From Spirochaetaceae bacterium (GTDB taxonomy: Bacteria; Spirochaetota; Spirochaetia; Treponematales; Breznakiellaceae): a DNA stretch of 39,193 nucleotides. The notes beneath the pieces were generated by a model that saw nothing but the letters and a program-made list of their open reading frames with translations, was not told where the DNA came from and searched no databases. The stretch is from the NCBI GenBank assembly GCA_031265015.1, contig JAISDG010000052.1, positions 1 through 39,193 of the forward strand, in the 5' to 3' direction. A program made the translations under genes and the position numbers. Positions 35,785-39,193 of this stretch are shown here, in pieces; the stretch's first letter is position 1; every line of letters starts with the position of its first letter.

Positions 35785-37506
35785 ATGAAGCGGGCTCTTA
35801 TCAGCGTATTCAACAAGGAAGGGATCCTTGATCTGGCGGCCCGGCTAAGCGGGGCCGGCTGGGAAATTCTTTCTACCGGAGGCACTTCAAAGTATCTGCG
35901 GGAAAACAAAATTCCCGTTACCGACGTTGCTTCGGTGACGGGCTTTCCCGAATGTCTGGACGGCAGGGTCAAGACCCTGCATCCCGCGGTCCACGCGGGA
36001 CTTTTGGCCCGGAGGGACGAAAAGTCCCACAGGGCAGCCCTGGAAAAGCTTGGTATAGGAACTATTGACCTGGTCTGCGTGAACCTTTATCCCTTTTTCG
36101 AAAAAGCCCGGGCGGGCCTTTCCCTGGAAGAAACGATAGAGTTTATCGACATCGGCGGTCCCGCGATGCTCCGCTCCGCGGCAAAGAACTACCGGGACGT
36201 GATTGTCCTTACCGACCCCGCGGACTATGCCGCGCTTACCGGCGGCCTTGACAACCCCGGCCTTTCCGGCAGTTTCAGGAAGCGGCTGGCGGGAAAAGTC
36301 TTTGACCTCACCTCCGCCTATGACGCCGCCGTAGCCCGGTATCTTTTGGGGATGGACCCGCCGGAGCCGGCCGGGCCCTTGGCAGGATCAGCGGAACCGT
36401 CCGAATCGCCGGCAGGGGAAGCCGCCGCGGAAACGGAGGATGAGCCGTATCCGGAGTTCTGGCCCCTGGCCCTGAAAAAAAGCGGGAAGCTCCGGTACGG
36501 CGAAAACGGACACCAGTCCGCGGCGCTGTATCTTTCCACCGGCGGGGCCGGATCGTTAGGCGCTATTGAACAGCTGGGCGGCAAGGATCTGGGGTACAAC
36601 AATATCCGGGACTTGGACCTGGCCTGGAAAACGGTCTGCGCCTTCGGCTTTCCCCCGGAAAGAAAACTCCCCGCGGGGGAAGAAACGCTCCGGCGCTTGG
36701 GCATCGCGGAAGGCGGCGGGTTTCCCGTGTGCTGCGTAGCGGTAAAACACAATACCCCCTGCGGCGCCGCGCTGGGAACAACGCCGGCCGGGGCATATGA
36801 AAAAACCTATAGCTGCGATCCGGTTTCGATCTTCGGCGGCGTTGTGGCGTTCAACGCGCCGGTGGACCCGGCGACAGCGTCAAGGCTGGCGGAACTGTTT
36901 CTGGAAATCATCGCCGCCCCGGATTTTGATCCCGGCGCCCTGGAAATCTTAAGGGGGAAAAAAAATCTGCGGATCCTAAAAATGGGCCGCGCTCCCCGGG
37001 ACCACACCGAATGTATCTCGGTGGACGGCGGTCTTCTGGTTCAGGAAACGGACCGGAAATTGCTGGAAAAGTGGGACCCGGTAACCGCCGCCGCGCCGGA
37101 TCCCGGGGATCTGGCCGATATGGTTTTCGGTATGCGGCTGGTTGGTTACGTTAAAAGCAACGCCATCGCGGTTATTAAGGACCGCTCCGTTCCGGGCATC
37201 GGGGGGGGGCAGACAAACCGTATCTGGGCGGCGGAACAGGCCCTGAGCCGGAGCGCCGCGGCAATCAAAGCCGCCGCGGAAAATCCCGCCCTGGCCGGAA
37301 CAGCCTTCGCCGACGGAAAGCCGGCCCGGGTCCTGGCCTCGGACGCGTTCTTTCCCTTCCCCGACGTGGTGGAAGCCGCCGCCGCCGCGGGGATTAAAGC
37401 GATCATCCAGCCCGGCGGGTCTATTCGGGATAAAGAATCGGTAGAAGCCTGCAACCGTCACGGCATCGCCATGGTGTTTACCGGAACGCGGCACTTTAAA
37501 CATTGA
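35785..37506 (+). CDS. purH: Bifunctional AICAR formyltransferase / IMP cyclohydrolase
   Basis: RALISVFNKEGILDLA, STGGTSKYL, FPECLDGRVKTLHP, LRYGENGHQSAALY, VKHNTPCG. Confidence 0.97.
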   Translation: MKRALISVFNKEGILDLAARLSGAGWEILSTGGTSKYLRENKIPVTDVASVTGFPECLDGRVKTLHPAVHAGLLARRDEKSHRAALEKLGIGTIDLVCVNLYPFFEKARAGLSLEETIEFIDIGGPAMLRSAAKNYRDVIVLTDPADYAALTGGLDNPGLSGSFRKRLAGKVFDLTSAYDAAVARYLLGMDPPEPAGPLAGSAEPSESPAGEAAAETEDEPYPEFWPLALKKSGKLRYGENGHQSAALYLSTGGAGSLGAIEQLGGKDLGYNNIRDLDLAWKTVCAFGFPPERKLPAGEETLRRLGIAEGGGFPVCCVAVKHNTPCGAALGTTPAGAYEKTYSCDPVSIFGGVVAFNAPVDPATASRLAELFLEIIAAPDFDPGALEILRGKKNLRILKMGRAPRDHTECISVDGGLLVQETDRKLLEKWDPVTAAAPDPGDLADMVFGMRLVGYVKSNAIAVIKDRSVPGIGGGQTNRIWAAEQALSRSAAAIKAAAENPALAGTAFADGKPARVLASDAFFPFPDVVEAAAAAGIKAIIQPGGSIRDKESVEACNRHGIAMVFTGTRHFKH

Positions 37507-37560
37507 CATGCTTCGCGGATAGCCGTAAAAAATTTTGGGCCGCCGTGCTAAAGATGTAAA

Positions 37561-38151
37561 CTACCGCAGCGAAAAGCGTACCGGGTAGCGGTACCGGACC
37601 GCCGCGGTTTCCCCGTCCGCCAGGGCGGGGCTTCCCCGCAGGCCCGTAAAGGCCCGGACCGCGGCTTCGCCGAAACCCCGGTCCGGGGGATCCTCCTTCA
37701 GCAGCGATACGTTCCGGACCAGTCCCCGGGCGTCCACAAAAAGTTCCAGATACACCGTGCCCTCCAGCCCCGCCCGCCGGGCTATGGGGGGATAGGTAAG
37801 CTTTTTTCGGATCTCTTCCTCGGAAAATTTCGGCAGGACGGAAATTAAATGCATGGGGAGGAAATCACCCGGTTCTCCGCCTCCCCCGGACACGGTCCCT
37901 TCGGCAAGCTCCGCTTCGGTAAATTGTTCCGCCGTCATCGCTGCCGCCGTCAGTGACGACGGCGCCGCTGCCGGGGAAACCGGCGGGGAAGGGGAAGCGG
38001 GGGCCTCTTCCCGAAGGTCGGTAAGTTTTATCACCGCCGGCATATCCGGCCCGGTTTTGACGGCGGTTTTTACGGTAAAGACCGCGCCGAAGAGGACCGC
38101 CAGATGCAGGGCGGCGGCGATAAAAAATGAAAGGACCGCGGTTTTACTCAT
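37561..38151 (-). CDS. tonB: TonB-family energy transducer
   Basis: N-terminal TM; C-terminal YPPIARRAGLEGTVYLELFVDARGLVRNVSLLK; downstream of exbD genes. Confidence 0.85.
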   Translation of the reverse strand: MSKTAVLSFFIAAALHLAVLFGAVFTVKTAVKTGPDMPAVIKLTDLREEAPASPSPPVSPAAAPSSLTAAAMTAEQFTEAELAEGTVSGGGGEPGDFLPMHLISVLPKFSEEEIRKKLTYPPIARRAGLEGTVYLELFVDARGLVRNVSLLKEDPPDRGFGEAAVRAFTGLRGSPALADGETAAVRYRYPVRFSLR

Positions 38152-38542
38152 CCCCCACCACAAAACTTACCGCCCGGTACTGAAGCAGCTGGAGGAGCTC
38201 CACCACGCCGTTCACCGCCCGGTAGGGAGTATTCCGGTCGGCGATGATGTGTACCCGGGTATCCGGCGCGCCGCGGTACAGTTCCCCCAAAGCGTTTTCC
38301 ACCGCCGCGCCCTCCGCGGGAACTCCGTCCAGGTACAGGCCGCCGTTCCGGTCGATCCACAGTTCCAGGTTTTTGTCCGCGCCGGTCCGTTTGGCGGTTT
38401 CCGCTTCGGGATAATCGATCGGTACTTCCCTGCGGTAATTGATCAGCGAGACCAGCATAATGAAAATAAGGAGGAGAAAGGCCACGTCCGACATGGCGTT
38501 CATGGGGATCAGGGGCGTCCTCCGTTCCCTGCGGAGCTTCAC
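38144..38542 (-). CDS. exbD: ExbD/TolR-family protein, copy 2
   Basis: LIPMNAMSDVAFLLLIFIMLVSLI (conserved TM Asp); periplasmic domain with HIIADRNTPYRAVNGVVELLQ. Confidence 0.9.
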   Translation of the reverse strand: MKLRRERRTPLIPMNAMSDVAFLLLIFIMLVSLINYRREVPIDYPEAETAKRTGADKNLELWIDRNGGLYLDGVPAEGAAVENALGELYRGAPDTRVHIIADRNTPYRAVNGVVELLQLLQYRAVSFVVGDE

Positions 38543-39000
38543 CGGGATCCTCCATTCCCGGCCCCGCCGGGTTCCGGGCCTGTCTCCGGTTCCATGGTAA
38601 GGGAAAAATTTTCCACCCCCAGGCCCCGGGCCAGATCGATAAAGGAAACCACGCTCTGCCAGGGAGCGCCGCCGTTAACGGAGAGGGCCACCGCCATGGC
38701 GGGCCGTTCCGCCGCCAGGGCGCGGATCTTTCCGGACGCTTCGCCGGCGGTGACGCTGTTCCCCTGGAAGAACAGCCTTCCCCGTCCGTCCAGGCTGAAC
38801 CGGAGCAGATCGCCGGACTTAACGGTGGTGACCGAACCCTTCCGGGGCAGATTCATCAGGAACCCGCGGTTCACGTTGAATCCGGCGATGACAATAAAAT
38901 AGATGATCAACAGAAAGGCCATGTCCGAAAGGGCGCTGGAATTTTCGATGCTTCCCCGTTTGCGTCGGCGGAGGGTGATCTTCGGGGACCGGCGGATCAT
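38539..39000 (-). CDS. exbD: ExbD/TolR-family protein, copy 1
   Basis: ITLRRRKRGSIENSSALSDMAFLLIIYFIVIAGF (TM Asp); ATGA overlap with the flanking genes. Confidence 0.88.
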   Translation of the reverse strand: MIRRSPKITLRRRKRGSIENSSALSDMAFLLIIYFIVIAGFNVNRGFLMNLPRKGSVTTVKSGDLLRFSLDGRGRLFFQGNSVTAGEASGKIRALAAERPAMAVALSVNGGAPWQSVVSFIDLARGLGVENFSLTMEPETGPEPGGAGNGGSR

Positions 39001-39193
39001 TCCGTCCCGCCGGTGTAGCCGCCGCCGGTACTGCCGTTATTGCCGTCAACGCTATTGCCGGCAGCGCCGCTATGAGCGCCGCTGCCGGCAGTGGCGGCGT
39101 TCCCGGTTTTTACCAGGGCGGTGATGAGCTCCGAACAGACTTTTTCCGTCCGTACCGAAAAGCGGTCCACGATGCTGGAAAGGATGTAGTGGG
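38997..39193 (-). CDS. Probable ExbB/TolQ/MotA-family C-terminus (5' part outside window)
   Basis: HYILSSIVDRFSVRTEKVCSELITALVKTGNAATAGSGAHSGAAGNSVDGNNGSTGGGYTGGTE*; TGA overlaps exbD ATG. Family assigned mainly from position. Confidence 0.6.
   Translation of the reverse strand, partial: HYILSSIVDRFSVRTEKVCSELITALVKTGNAATAGSGAHSGAAGNSVDGNNGSTGGGYTGGTE
39056..39090. repeat. 35-bp near-perfect palindrome in the ExbB-like coding tail
   Basis: TGCCGGCAGCGCCGCT-ATG-AGCGCCGCTGCCGGCA; 16-bp arms, one mismatch. Confidence 0.9.

Overview
The window is a dense, GC-rich bacterial chromosome segment. Protein content and gene order look like a treponeme-type spirochaete: ribF-rpsO-pnp-dut-lptF-lptG-tgt, a ~900-aa GreA with a large N-terminal helical domain, BspA-like LRRs and many TPR envelope proteins. 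Readable modules, in order: the end of a PhnE-type permease; the ribF...tgt-HEAT operon (+); a TPR / giant GreA / von Willebrand A operon (-); a three-gene envelope module of unknown function (+); an HtrA protease (-); an orphan Hpt protein (+); divergent BspA-LRR (-) and beta-helix lipoprotein (+) genes; gcvT-gcvH-gcvPA-gcvPB-xseA-xseB-mutL (-); purE-purC-purF (+); an AT-richer regulatory islet (small ORF / XRE / AbrB-like); purM-purN-purH (+); and tonB-exbD-exbD-exbB (-). I found no CRISPR array, transposase, rRNA, tRNA or recognisable defence system. Most of the window is housekeeping. The observations most worth following up are: (1) a 12-copy, 21-bp, nearly self-complementary tandem array between two divergent surface-protein genes; (2) a mirror-image gcvT/purE promoter pair whose -10 boxes lie exactly 6 nt from unpreceded start codons, part of a broader leaderless-mRNA signature also seen at ribF, an XRE regulator and an Hpt gene; (3) near-perfect palindromes in the greA leader and in the coding sequences of gcvPB and exbB; (4) an XRE/AbrB islet splitting the pur genes. 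All functional statements are inferences from sequence; no searches were run.
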